From: Roseimicrobium gellanilyticum
Lineage (GTDB): Bacteria; Verrucomicrobiota; Verrucomicrobiia; Verrucomicrobiales; Verrucomicrobiaceae
Length of the DNA stretch: 64,000 nucleotides
NCBI RefSeq assembly: GCF_003315205.1
Contig: NZ_QNRR01000001.1
Coordinates: 868,001-932,000 of the forward strand
Reading direction: 5' to 3'
Position 1 is the stretch's first letter. Every line of letters starts with the position of its first letter. The position numbers and the translations under genes were made by a program. Below, piece after piece: positions 8,167 through 16,862 of the stretch. The notes below the pieces were generated by a model. It saw only the letters and a program-made list of their open reading frames with translations, was not told the origin of the DNA and did no database searches.

Positions 8167-10740
8167 ATGACATTTCAGGCATTTCTTCGGCGGATCCGTC
8201 AACCCCTCGCCATCGGCGCATTTTGCATGGCGCCGGTGTTTCTGGGAGCGGCCACGATGAAGGAATTCAAACCACTGCACATCAATTGTGGTGGAGGCAA
8301 CATCACCGACAAGAAGAACGGCATCGTCTGGATCTCGGACAAGGGCTACATCGTCAAAGGAAAGAAGTACCGCTTCAACACCGAGCCGGAGACAAAGAAC
8401 GTCCCAGGAGCGCCGCCGGCGGATGTGTATGAGTCCGTGCGCCGCGCGAATGTGACCTACCGCTTCCGCAAGCTGGATGATGGCATGTACAAGCTGCGCA
8501 TGCACTTCATGGACGGCAAGAAGGTCGCGAAGCGCAGCATGGACTTCTATGTGGATGGCGCGCACCTGGTACAGAATCTCAGTGTGCGTGAAGCAGCAGG
8601 CGGCGTGAATCGTGCCTATGTCTTCGAGGCGATCGTGGAGGTGAAGGGCGGCAAGGGAATGGAGATTCGCGGCACCCGAGGCCATGGTGATGATGTCTTC
8701 ATCAGTGCGCTGGAGATCCTGCCTGCGCCTGTGGGCAGTGTGGCGACGCGACCTGCGGACACCTCGCCTCACTCGCCTGCAGACATGGCACAGCAGCTCC
8801 GTGAGTTTGCCGGTGGACACGTGCGTCTCGTATGGTCGCGTACTGAGGTGGAAGAGGACTTCTACGTCGCGCTGAATGACAGCCAGCTCATGGGCTATGA
8901 CACTGAGGATGGCAAGGGTGAGCGGATCATCCTTCAGGGCTCCGGCAGCTACGCGATGCCCACACTGACTCCGGACGGGAAGGGTGTGGTCTTCACGGAT
9001 CAGCGGCAGCACAAGTGCTTCGTGATCGGCTTTGATGGGACAGGCCTGCGTGAAATCGCGCCGGGCTATGCCTCCGATGTGTGGCAGGACCCTGCTACGG
9101 GACGCACCTGGGTGTACGTGCGCACGGGCTGGCGCGATCCGAAGTCTCCCATGGTGCGCTATGACTTGAAGGACCCCAGCCAGCATGAGGAAGTGTGGTC
9201 GAAGTCCGCCACAGGACAGCCGCAGATCTCGTACTTCCAGCTCTCTGGCGATGGCCGCCTGGCGGCGGATGGCTTCCCCTGGCCGCAGTGCGGTGTGGCG
9301 GATTTGAAGAGCGGTGACTTCAACATCACTGCGAAGGGCTGCTGGCCGGGCGTGGCACCGGATGACAGTCACCGCTCGTTTGTCTTCACGGGACAGCACA
9401 CCTCGATTCAGTTTTTTGATGAACCGGGTTCCAATGCCCGCCTGGTGAATCTCGCCACGGTGCCGGGCTGGATTGGCCGCAAGCTCTATCATCCACGCTG
9501 GACCAATGATGTGCACTACATCACGGCGACTGCACCGCAGTGGATGCCGGAGACGGAACTGTATCTTGGGAGGTTCGACTCGAATTTTACGCGGATCGAC
9601 AACTGGTTCCGAATCACTTACAACAACACGTCGGACTTCTTTGGAGATGCCTGGTTTGAAAATGCCAGCATGCACAAGCCGCAGCCGGGCATACCACAGG
9701 TGACGCCTCCTCCTGCGCCGGTGGTGACAGTCGCGGCACCCGCACAGGCACAGGTGCCCGGCCTCGTCTTCCTGTGGGAGAACGAGCGTGCGAAGAATGC
9801 CATCCTTGATGACCAGGGAAACATCATCCGGCGCTGGACCGCGAAGTATGAAGGCGGGACGCGGCCCAATCGTTGGTTCGGCGCGGATCTGCGCAACGGG
9901 TCGCTGGTGCCGGATGAGGATGCCGCAAGTGTGATCGCGCAGGGGATCCAGAAGAGCGGGCAGTTCACCCTGAGTGTGGATGTCTCGCACTTCCTCAGCG
10001 CACCGAAAGAGCACTCCATCATCGCGTTCCTTGGATCTGCGGATGGGAAGTCCGGTCTGATGCTTGAGCATGATGAACAGGGCTTTGGCGTCCGCATGAG
10101 CATCGACTCCAGCGCGCCGACACGCTTGTCGCTGGGCCAGGGTCGGGAAGGGGAGCATCACCAGTTGGTGGTCGCGTACTCGGATGGGAAGCTCGTTGGT
10201 TACGACAATGGTGTGGAGAAGGCTTCCACGAAGGTTGCTGCAAATGTGAGCCGGTGGAATCCGGGCGTGCTGCTCTTCGGCCGCGCGCCTGGAGGCGCAT
10301 CCCCATGGACGGGCTCACTGGAGAATGCCCGCGTATACGATCGGGGGCTCACGTTGGCGGAGGTGCAAACGAAGTATGGCCAGGCCGCCAACCTCTGGAA
10401 GTCGCGCCAGCAGGCGCAACGTGTGGTCGTGGAGGCGGAACTGCTGCAGGCATCTGAACCAGATGATCCGGTGACCATTGCGCCGTACATGCGCAGCCTT
10501 GGAGAGAATGTGTATCGTGTGACGAAGGTGGTCTCCGGTGAACTGGAGGCAAAAGAGATCGTGGCCCTGCAGTGGGTCATCCTTGGTGGGAAAGTTCTTC
10601 CATCGGCAGAGCGTGAGGAAGGCAAGACCTACACGCTCGTATTAGAACCGGCGGACGTGCATCCACAGCTTGCGGGTGAGCATCGCTCCTCGGACATCTT
10701 TGAGCCGGAGATGCCGGTGTTTTATGATGTAGGTAGCTGA
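8167..10740 (+). CDS. secreted malectin - propeller-like - LamG protein
   Basis: An 857-residue exported protein. A signal peptide (RRIRQPLAIGAFCMAPVFLGAA) leads into a malectin-like carbohydrate-binding domain of about 150 residues (PLHINCGGGN, then TYRFRKLDDGMYKLRMHF, ending in DDVFISALEILPAP). The middle has TolB/WD-like repeats (YAMPTLTPDGKGVVFTD, SYFQLSGDGRLAADGFP). The C-terminal third is a LamG/concanavalin-A-like domain (FTLSVDVSHFL, GSLENARVYDRGLTLAEV) followed by a short beta-rich tail. This is typical of surface polysaccharide-binding proteins of these bacteria. A GTG at 8131 in the same frame is an alternative start; neither start has a convincing ribosome-binding site. Confidence 0.8.
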   Translation: MTFQAFLRRIRQPLAIGAFCMAPVFLGAATMKEFKPLHINCGGGNITDKKNGIVWISDKGYIVKGKKYRFNTEPETKNVPGAPPADVYESVRRANVTYRFRKLDDGMYKLRMHFMDGKKVAKRSMDFYVDGAHLVQNLSVREAAGGVNRAYVFEAIVEVKGGKGMEIRGTRGHGDDVFISALEILPAPVGSVATRPADTSPHSPADMAQQLREFAGGHVRLVWSRTEVEEDFYVALNDSQLMGYDTEDGKGERIILQGSGSYAMPTLTPDGKGVVFTDQRQHKCFVIGFDGTGLREIAPGYASDVWQDPATGRTWVYVRTGWRDPKSPMVRYDLKDPSQHEEVWSKSATGQPQISYFQLSGDGRLAADGFPWPQCGVADLKSGDFNITAKGCWPGVAPDDSHRSFVFTGQHTSIQFFDEPGSNARLVNLATVPGWIGRKLYHPRWTNDVHYITATAPQWMPETELYLGRFDSNFTRIDNWFRITYNNTSDFFGDAWFENASMHKPQPGIPQVTPPPAPVVTVAAPAQAQVPGLVFLWENERAKNAILDDQGNIIRRWTAKYEGGTRPNRWFGADLRNGSLVPDEDAASVIAQGIQKSGQFTLSVDVSHFLSAPKEHSIIAFLGSADGKSGLMLEHDEQGFGVRMSIDSSAPTRLSLGQGREGEHHQLVVAYSDGKLVGYDNGVEKASTKVAANVSRWNPGVLLFGRAPGGASPWTGSLENARVYDRGLTLAEVQTKYGQAANLWKSRQQAQRVVVEAELLQASEPDDPVTIAPYMRSLGENVYRVTKVVSGELEAKEIVALQWVILGGKVLPSAEREEGKTYTLVLEPADVHPQLAGEHRSSDIFEPEMPVFYDVGS

Positions 10741-10749
10741 CGTGCAAGA

Positions 10750-10768
10750 GCCTTCACCCTGTGAAGGC
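10750..10768. terminator. short hairpin between convergent genes
   Basis: A perfect 8-bp stem GCCTTCAC / GTGAAGGC with a 3-nt loop lies directly after the stop of the malectin gene and before the convergent lipoprotein gene. It has no T-run, so its function as a terminator is inferred. Confidence 0.45.
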
Positions 10769-10788
10769 CTCGCGCGTGGGGAGAAAAG

Positions 10789-11241
10789 CTATTGGTCCTC
10801 GAACCTCAGGATTAACTGTATCCGGCCATACTCCCACGACTTTCTACCGGGTAGTTCGATCAAGGGGTGAAGGGCCACGCGGGAGCTGTAGACCAGCCGG
10901 GGAGAGCCATGCAGGACCAATCTGTCCTGGTGAACTTCATCAATGCCCCAGCCCCCGACAATCACTTCGGTGACCTTTGGTCCCTCCGGCACGAGCGCGT
11001 AGTGACGAATGATGGCGGCCTCTACCGCGGCCTCGACTTGGGGCTCCATCGGTTCGCCCAGTTTGATCTTGTACAGGCCACGCCAGTCCTTGGGAACGGA
11101 GATGACAAGCGGGTTGGTCTTTTGAGGCGAGGGGACAATGCTGACACAGGCCGCCAGGTTGAGGACGGAGACAATCACCGCGAAGGTCAGGGCGATGCGT
11201 TGTACTGGACGGGCAAGCGTTGGAAATGATGCCACATTCAT
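10789..11241 (-). CDS. lipoprotein, paralogue of the neighbouring gene
   Basis: A 150-residue protein with a lipoprotein signal ending in the lipobox LAAC. The mature part shares blocks with the gene just upstream: KDWRGLYKIK, AAVEAAIIRHYA, GPKVTEVIV and a final RLQLILRF-like strand. It has no catalytic motif and no family I recognise. It lies 33 bp downstream of the paralogue's stop side on the same strand, so the two are probably one operon of tandem duplicates. Confidence 0.75.
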   Translation of the reverse strand: MNVASFPTLARPVQRIALTFAVIVSVLNLAACVSIVPSPQKTNPLVISVPKDWRGLYKIKLGEPMEPQVEAAVEAAIIRHYALVPEGPKVTEVIVGGWGIDEVHQDRLVLHGSPRLVYSSRVALHPLIELPGRKSWEYGRIQLILRFEDQ

Positions 11242-11274
11242 GATGCGTGGAACTGAAGGTAGGAGAAGGTCAGG

Positions 11275-11703
11275 CTAGTCCTTGAATCTCAAGGTCAGGA
11301 CCAACTCGCCGAACTTGGTGACCCGATTGCCAGGAATCCTGATGTTCAGTGGGTCCACTGCCACACGAGGGCTTGAGACGAGGTTGGGATATCCCTCCAA
11401 CACGATCTTTTCAGCGCTCTCTTCCGTCACAGCCCAGTCGGGAATGATGACTTGGGTCACCCGCGGACCATAGGGCATTTGCGCATAGTACCGGATGATG
11501 GCGGCCTCCACCGCGGCGTTCGCTTCTGTGCTCGTGTTTTCATCAGCCTCCACCTTGTACATGCCACGCCAGTCCTTTGGGAGAGTGATGTCCATCTGGG
11601 AGACTATTTGAGGTGGTGCCACCACGCTCACGCAACTTGGCATCACCATGGCAAGGATGGCCGGCAGAAGCAGCCGCAGGGTTCTGGAGAGTGGCGTTGT
11701 CAT
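11275..11703 (-). CDS. lipoprotein, paralogue of the neighbouring gene
   Basis: A 142-residue lipoprotein (lipobox MPSC near residue 24). It matches the downstream gene along its length: KDWRGMYKVE, AAVEAAIIRYYA, GPRVTQVII and LVLTLRFKD. Function is unknown; both are predicted to be lipid-anchored in the envelope. An in-frame GTG at 11727 would add eight residues, but the ATG at 11703 gives the cleaner signal peptide. Confidence 0.75.
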   Translation of the reverse strand: MTTPLSRTLRLLLPAILAMVMPSCVSVVAPPQIVSQMDITLPKDWRGMYKVEADENTSTEANAAVEAAIIRYYAQMPYGPRVTQVIIPDWAVTEESAEKIVLEGYPNLVSSPRVAVDPLNIRIPGNRVTKFGELVLTLRFKD

Positions 11704-11811
11704 GAGTACAGTTTTGGAGAAACGCACGCTGGCCCCGGGCTATTGCGGCGAGTGCTGTGCCCCTTCGACTCGGGGATTCTCGGCTTTATTCGAAGCGGAT
11801 GTGGAAGCACA

Positions 11812-12369
11812 TCACTTTTCGAAATCAGAGGGGGTGAATGAAAACATCACTGCGTCGTGTGGTGTGTCCTGGATGACGAGGCGATTTCGAAGAATGCCCT
11901 CCCAAGCAGCCCCGGCCTTCTCCGCGACCCGCTGGCTGGGAAGATTTCCGGTAGCAGCGACGATCTCCACCCGCTGGAGCCTGAGATCACGAAAGGCGAA
12001 CTCGGCAAGCAGGCGTGTCGCGCGGGTGGCATAGCCCTTGTTCGTCTGGCTGGTGCGGATCCAGTATCCCAAGTTTGCGAAAGGATGGGCATCATGCAGG
12101 CTGTTAATCCCGCCACTGCCCAGTTGCTGGCCGGCGACTGTTCTGATGACGAACTCAAATTGCCTGCCTGCATCCCATTGGGAGACAGCGAAGGACACCC
12201 AGCCTTGGGTTTCATGAATCCCATATCCCGGGTGACACCACGGCATCCACGGATGGATCTCGGCAATCGACTCCGAGGCTCCAGCAAAGACATCCTCCAC
12301 GTCCTCGTGGCGATAGCGGTGGAGGGTGATGACTCCGTCGGTGAGGGTGTCGCGCGGGGAGGTGTTCAT
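11812..12369 (-). CDS. GNAT-family N-acetyltransferase (RimJ/RimL-like)
   Basis: A 185-residue acetyl-CoA-dependent acetyltransferase of the ribosomal-protein-serine type. Typical blocks are ITLHRYRHEDVEDVFAGASES at the start, FEFVIRTVAGQQLGSGGI, LGYWIRTSQTNKGYATRAT (acetyl-CoA pyrophosphate-binding motif A) and LQRVEIVAATGNLPSQRVAEKAG near the end. The substrate cannot be told. The start MNTSPRD is used because upstream codons do not resemble the family. Confidence 0.88.
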   Translation of the reverse strand: MNTSPRDTLTDGVITLHRYRHEDVEDVFAGASESIAEIHPWMPWCHPGYGIHETQGWVSFAVSQWDAGRQFEFVIRTVAGQQLGSGGINSLHDAHPFANLGYWIRTSQTNKGYATRATRLLAEFAFRDLRLQRVEIVAATGNLPSQRVAEKAGAAWEGILRNRLVIQDTPHDAVMFSFTPSDFEK

Positions 12370-12493
12370 GACATGGGATTGATGGAGAAAAGATCGTCGG
12401 CGACCCCGTGTCAATCCTGGTTGACGTTCGTGTGGGTTCTTTGACAATGGTGGCTGCGCGCCACGTTTGGAACTCCAGACTTTACCTACTCCT

Positions 12494-14314
12494 ATGCGTT
12501 GTCTGTCCTTGTCGTTTGTTTCCTCCTCTTGTGTTGCTGCTCTGCTGGCAGTGGCGATTGAGTCCAATGCCTCCGCCCAATTGCCGGTGCCCATTCCCGG
12601 AAAGGCTCTTAAGGAGGTGGTGAAAATCGTGCCGCTTGGGCTGCTGCCGGCTTCGACCTCCACGACACCTGGCGAGCCGGCGCCTATTGAGGGAGGATTC
12701 ACCATCATGGTGATGCCGGACACGCAATACTACTCGCAGCAGTATCCGGACACCTTCCACAAGCAGACACAGTGGATCGCGGACACGGCAGCGAAGTACA
12801 ATACGGTTTTCGTCGCGCACTTGGGGGACATCACCGAGACCGCTGCCGATGCGGAGTGGAAAGTGGCGCAGGCGGCCTTTGCCCGGCTGGATGGGAAGCT
12901 GCCGTACCTGCCCACTCCGGGGAATCACGACTACGGCGGTCGTCTCCAGGTGCAGACGCATCGCTCTCCCTATACGAACTTCTTCCCCGTAGCCGGCTTC
13001 CAGAAGATGGCGACCTTCGGTGGTACGTATGACAAGGAACCGGAGAAGAGCGACAACCAATACCACCGCGTCACTGTGGGTGGCCGGAAGTGGATGGTGA
13101 TCGCGCTGGAGTATGCGCCACGCACGGATGTGCTGCGCTGGGCTGGCGACGTGTGCCGGGCGAATCCAGAGCACTCGGTGATCATCACCACGCATGCCTA
13201 CCTGGATCCCCGCACGAACCGTCGTTTTCCGGGAGCCCTTGCCGAAGCGAAAAAAGAGAAGAAGCCGGATGAGGGGGTGAAGCCGGCCAAAGAACGTCCC
13301 GATCTCAATCAAGGCGAGGACATGTGGCAGAAGCTGGTGTCCAAGCATGGCAACATCGCGCTGGTGCTATGTGGTCACGCGTCCTACACGGCACATGTCA
13401 CCAGCACAGGAGAGGCTGGCAATACGGTTCACGAAGTGGTGGTGGACTACCAGCGGGATGTGAATGGCGGCGACGGCTGGATGCGCTTGCTGCAGTTCCT
13501 GCCGGACGGCAAGACGGTTCGTACACGCGACTATTCCCCAACGCTGAACCTCACCTGCACCATGTCGGACCGTTGCTATGACATGGTGTTCGAGTTGCCG
13601 AAGGCGCCGACTGGCTCTGCGGTTTCGGTATTGGCGGCAGCAGCCCTCCAGGTCACGGCAGCAGCCCCGGCGGCACCTGCATCGACCAAGGAAAAGCCCA
13701 AGGCCAGTGCCAATCCAGTGATGGATCCCATCAAGGATGTGCCAGGGCTGCCTCGAGTGCTGCTCATCGGGGATTCCATCTCCATTGGTTACACCATGCC
13801 CGTGAGGAAGTTGCTGGAGGGCAAGGCGAACGTGCATCGCATTCCGACGAATGGCGGTCCGACAAAGAACGGCATTGCCAACATCGACAAGTGGCTGGGC
13901 AACGGGAAGTGGGACGTGATCCACTTTAACTGGGGCATTCATGACCTGAAGTACATGCCGGACGGCAAGCGTCAGGTGGAGCCCGAGGACTATGAGAAGA
14001 ATCTGCGCGCTTTGGTGAAGAAGATGAAGTCCAAAGGCACGAAACTCATCTGGGCCACCACCACGCCGATTCCGGATGGGGAATTGAATCCACCACGCCG
14101 CTTTGGCCAGGTGAAGGAGTACAATGAAATCGCTGCGCGTGTGATGCAGGATGAAGGCGTGGTGGTGGATGATCTCAACGCCTGGATCACGCCCGACCTG
14201 GCCAAGCTGCAGAATCCGAAGGACGTGCACTACAATGCCGCGGGCTCTGACAGGCTCGGCGAGAAGGTGGCCGAGGAAATCACCAAGGCGCTGCCAGCTT
14301 CCAACAGGAGGTAG
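12494..14314 (+). CDS. secreted metallophosphoesterase - SGNH hydrolase fusion
   Basis: A 606-residue exported protein with two enzymatic halves. After the signal peptide comes a calcineurin-like metallophosphoesterase domain (MPDTQYYSQQYP, AHLGDITE, GNHDYGG, then ITTHAYLD and LCGHAS), with the metal-binding Asp, His and Asn residues visible. An Ala/Pro-rich linker near residue 390 leads to an SGNH (GDSL-like) hydrolase domain. Block I is LLIGDSISIGYT, block III is HFNWGIHDL with His in place of the usual Asn, and block V is DVHYNAAG with Asp and His. The start at 12494 gives a standard signal peptide. Twenty-six bp downstream is a sulfatase gene, so the pair probably acts on sulfated or esterified polysaccharide outside the cell. 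Confidence 0.88.
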   Translation: MRCLSLSFVSSSCVAALLAVAIESNASAQLPVPIPGKALKEVVKIVPLGLLPASTSTTPGEPAPIEGGFTIMVMPDTQYYSQQYPDTFHKQTQWIADTAAKYNTVFVAHLGDITETAADAEWKVAQAAFARLDGKLPYLPTPGNHDYGGRLQVQTHRSPYTNFFPVAGFQKMATFGGTYDKEPEKSDNQYHRVTVGGRKWMVIALEYAPRTDVLRWAGDVCRANPEHSVIITTHAYLDPRTNRRFPGALAEAKKEKKPDEGVKPAKERPDLNQGEDMWQKLVSKHGNIALVLCGHASYTAHVTSTGEAGNTVHEVVVDYQRDVNGGDGWMRLLQFLPDGKTVRTRDYSPTLNLTCTMSDRCYDMVFELPKAPTGSAVSVLAAAALQVTAAAPAAPASTKEKPKASANPVMDPIKDVPGLPRVLLIGDSISIGYTMPVRKLLEGKANVHRIPTNGGPTKNGIANIDKWLGNGKWDVIHFNWGIHDLKYMPDGKRQVEPEDYEKNLRALVKKMKSKGTKLIWATTTPIPDGELNPPRRFGQVKEYNEIAARVMQDEGVVVDDLNAWITPDLAKLQNPKDVHYNAAGSDRLGEKVAEEITKALPASNRR

Positions 14315-14340
14315 GCGGGCGGATTGACTTCTGCGGCAGG

Positions 14341-15717
14341 ATGCGCTCGCTCCTCACACTTCTTTGTTCGCTGATGGCTTCAAGCTGGGTCTTTTCGGCC
14401 CAGCCCCCCAACATCGTCTTCATCATGGCGGACGACCTCGGGTGGCGGGATGTGGGGTGCTATGGGAACACCTTCGTCGAGACGCCGCATCTGGATCGGC
14501 TTGCGAAGGATGGCATGCGATTCACCAAGGCGCTGCAGCAGACGGTCTGCTCGCCCACGCGGGTGGCGGTGCTCACGGGGATGCACCCGGTGCGCACGGG
14601 CATCACGGACTATCTTGGGCCGGAAGCGGGTGCGCTGTTTTTGGATCCCAAGGTGGATACCATCAATGAGCGGCTGAAGGCAGTGGGATACCGTAGCGGG
14701 CTCGTGGGGAAGTGGCACCTCACCGGCAATTACGAAGCGGCGAAGGGTTCGCCGGACAAGCATGGGTGGGACGAAGTCATCGCCTCGGAGAACAACTACA
14801 TCGGGGGTGGAAGCTACTTCCACCCGTACAAACATATTGCTGGATTGCCAGCGAAGCTCGGAGAAGGGGAGTATCTCACGGATCGACTGAACGCGGAGGC
14901 GTGTGACTTCATCGCAAGGAACAAGGAGAAGCCCTTCTTCCTGTACCTTTCGCACTACGCGGTGCACACGCGGCTCGCGGCGAAGCCTGACCGGCTGGCG
15001 AAATATCAGGAGAAACTTGCGGCGTTGTCACCGGATGAGGCTGCGAAGGTTGTCACGAAGCCCGCGCTGGCTGCCATGATGGATAGCGTGGATGAAGGCG
15101 TGGGGATGATTCGGGCGACATTGACGAAGCTGGGCCTGGACAAGAACACGCTCGTCATTTTCACCAGCGACAACGGAGGGGAATCCGTGCGCGGAACCAA
15201 GGACGGCAAGCTTGTGCCCGGGGTCACCAGCGTGGCGCCGCTGCGAGCCGGAAAGTCCCATCTGTATGAGGGAGGCCTGCGTGTGCCGCTCATCGTTTCA
15301 TGGCCCGGAGTGACGCCACCTGGCTCGGTGTGTGACGAGCCGGTGAATGGATTGGATTGGTATCCTACGCTGCTGGACGTGGCGGGAGTGAAGTCTAAAA
15401 GTTCCCAGCCCATGGATGGCGTGGATATTGTGGCTCTTCTCCGGAATACCCAGGAGAAGCGCGAGGGCGCCATGTATTGGCACTACCCGCTTGCGAAGCC
15501 ACACTTCCTTGGTGGACGCAGCGCCGGAGCGATGCGGGATGGGGATTGGAAGCTGATTGAGTTCTTCGACACCGGTGATCTGGAACTCTACAACCTCGCG
15601 ACGGATGAAGGGGAACAGAAGAACCTCGCGAAGGTGATGCCAGAGAAGGTCGCGGCCATGCATCAGCAGATGATGGCATGGCGCGGGAGCACGGGGGCGA
15701 AGGTGCCCCCGCGCTGA
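14341..15717 (+). CDS. secreted arylsulfatase-family sulfatase
   Basis: A 458-residue type I sulfatase. The signal peptide (LTLLCSLMASSWVFSA) is followed by NIVFIMADDLGWRDVGCYG with the metal-binding Asp pair. The formylglycine site CSPTR starts at Cys70 and GKWHLTG follows. FTSDNGGES contains the other metal-binding Asp/Asn. The Cys-type active site needs formylglycine-generating enzyme, which is not in this window. The substrate is unknown; the neighbouring fusion protein suggests polysaccharide desulfation. Confidence 0.94.
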   Translation: MRSLLTLLCSLMASSWVFSAQPPNIVFIMADDLGWRDVGCYGNTFVETPHLDRLAKDGMRFTKALQQTVCSPTRVAVLTGMHPVRTGITDYLGPEAGALFLDPKVDTINERLKAVGYRSGLVGKWHLTGNYEAAKGSPDKHGWDEVIASENNYIGGGSYFHPYKHIAGLPAKLGEGEYLTDRLNAEACDFIARNKEKPFFLYLSHYAVHTRLAAKPDRLAKYQEKLAALSPDEAAKVVTKPALAAMMDSVDEGVGMIRATLTKLGLDKNTLVIFTSDNGGESVRGTKDGKLVPGVTSVAPLRAGKSHLYEGGLRVPLIVSWPGVTPPGSVCDEPVNGLDWYPTLLDVAGVKSKSSQPMDGVDIVALLRNTQEKREGAMYWHYPLAKPHFLGGRSAGAMRDGDWKLIEFFDTGDLELYNLATDEGEQKNLAKVMPEKVAAMHQQMMAWRGSTGAKVPPR

Positions 15718-15874
15718 GTCGCTCCGTAGTTACGGGATGCTTGGCGCATGCCGCCAGGCTCGCGTGAGTTCAGCGAAGAATGGCTTCCGCGGGTGCGATG
15801 GTGTTTGCCTCGATTTGGCTTCGGGATGGTGGGGTGGGTTCTTGGTCGTTTTCATAAGGGGGATTGAAATGGCA

Positions 15875-16708
15875 TCAGCCAGCGAGGGCTGCCTGTTGCA
15901 TGGCCGCGAGGGGCATTTCCCGAAGGGTGAGCCAGTCTGTGCGAATCTTGTCCCAGTCCTGTAGGGCCAGGCCGTGGGCGGTGAAGAGGTCGCGGATCTG
16001 TGCTGAGTTCCAGCCCAGCAGGTCTTCCAGGATGGGCACGAGCACGCTGAAGGCGCTGTCGCTTAGAATGGTGCGCTTCGCGATGCGACCGATGCTGATG
16101 GATTCTGATACCGCAATGGTGTGGCCGTCACGGCTGTTCACATGTTGCATCACGTACAGGTCAGAGCTGCCGTCGCCCATGTAGATGGTGCGGTCCGAGG
16201 GCGTCTGCATCTGGCGCTCGAGTTCCTGAAGCACGGCGACCTTGCCGTATCCGGCAGGCACGCGGGTCACAGCGGAGATTTCGCCGGTCTTCTCGTCGTA
16301 TTCGAGCTCGGTGCCGTGGATGCGGTCCGGGGGGACCAGCCCTTCCAACGCGGAGCGGACCACATCGGCAGGTGCGGCAGAGATGACGAAGAACTCGAAC
16401 TGCGCTCCGGGTAGTCCGGCTGCGAGAGTTTGCGTGAAGAGATCCACGTTCTGCTTCAGGCGTACGCGCTTGCCGGCCTCGATGAGGTGTTCGCGTCGCA
16501 CCTCACGGAATTGGGGATCATGGCGGAGCAGGTAGGTCAGCTCGGCACCCTGCTGTACGAGATGGGAGCGGGACAGTCCGGCCACCTTTTGCGCGAAATC
16601 CTTCATGCCCAGCAGTTCACTGAGCACCAGGCCGGAGTCATTGAAACTCAGGGTCTGGTCAAAGTCGCTCGCCACGAGATACGTGGGGTTGAGGTCTGAG
16701 GTTTTCAT
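15875..16708 (-). CDS. HAD-superfamily phosphatase (phosphoserine-phosphatase-like)
   Basis: A 277-residue Mg2+-dependent phosphatase. Motif I is DFDQTLS (nucleophile and acid Asp). Motif II is FFVISAAP. Motif III/IV is [13 protein letters not shown]. The insert after motif I is helical, as in the PSP/YwpJ-type group. The substrate is unknown. It is transcribed divergently from a GntR/LacI-type regulator across 154 bp and is therefore a candidate target of it. Confidence 0.85.
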   Translation of the reverse strand: MKTSDLNPTYLVASDFDQTLSFNDSGLVLSELLGMKDFAQKVAGLSRSHLVQQGAELTYLLRHDPQFREVRREHLIEAGKRVRLKQNVDLFTQTLAAGLPGAQFEFFVISAAPADVVRSALEGLVPPDRIHGTELEYDEKTGEISAVTRVPAGYGKVAVLQELERQMQTPSDRTIYMGDGSSDLYVMQHVNSRDGHTIAVSESISIGRIAKRTILSDSAFSVLVPILEDLLGWNSAQIRDLFTAHGLALQDWDKIRTDWLTLREMPLAAMQQAALAG

Positions 16709-16727
16709 GAGACAAGGATCGCACAGT

Positions 16728-16737
16728 TGATATAGCA
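16728..16737. promoter_or_regulatory. candidate operator, imperfect copy TGATATAGCA
   Basis: This site differs by one base from the perfect palindrome TGATATATCA at the other end of the same divergent intergenic region. It sits about 20 bp upstream of the HAD phosphatase start. Confidence 0.4.
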
Positions 16738-16850
16738 GGCAATCCGCTTGGGTAAGGGCGCCTGGTGTAAGAGTGGTCTATGTAGCTGGTACTCAGTAAA
16801 AAGTGCACATGCTACTCCGGGTGAAAATGACCTTGCCGGTAGTGGCAATC

Positions 16851-16860
16851 TGATATATCA
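16851..16860. promoter_or_regulatory. candidate operator, palindrome TGATATATCA
   Basis: A perfect 10-bp palindrome that ends 2 bp before the regulator's start codon. With the near-identical site 123 bp away it looks like a pair of operators for autoregulation and for control of the divergent HAD gene. Confidence 0.45.
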
Positions 16861-16862
16861 AT

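Noticed and set aside
7996-10161. A 721-residue open frame on the - strand
   Set aside because: It lies antisense to the malectin/LamG gene; the translation is His/Arg-rich with no domain, typical of a shadow frame in high-GC DNA.
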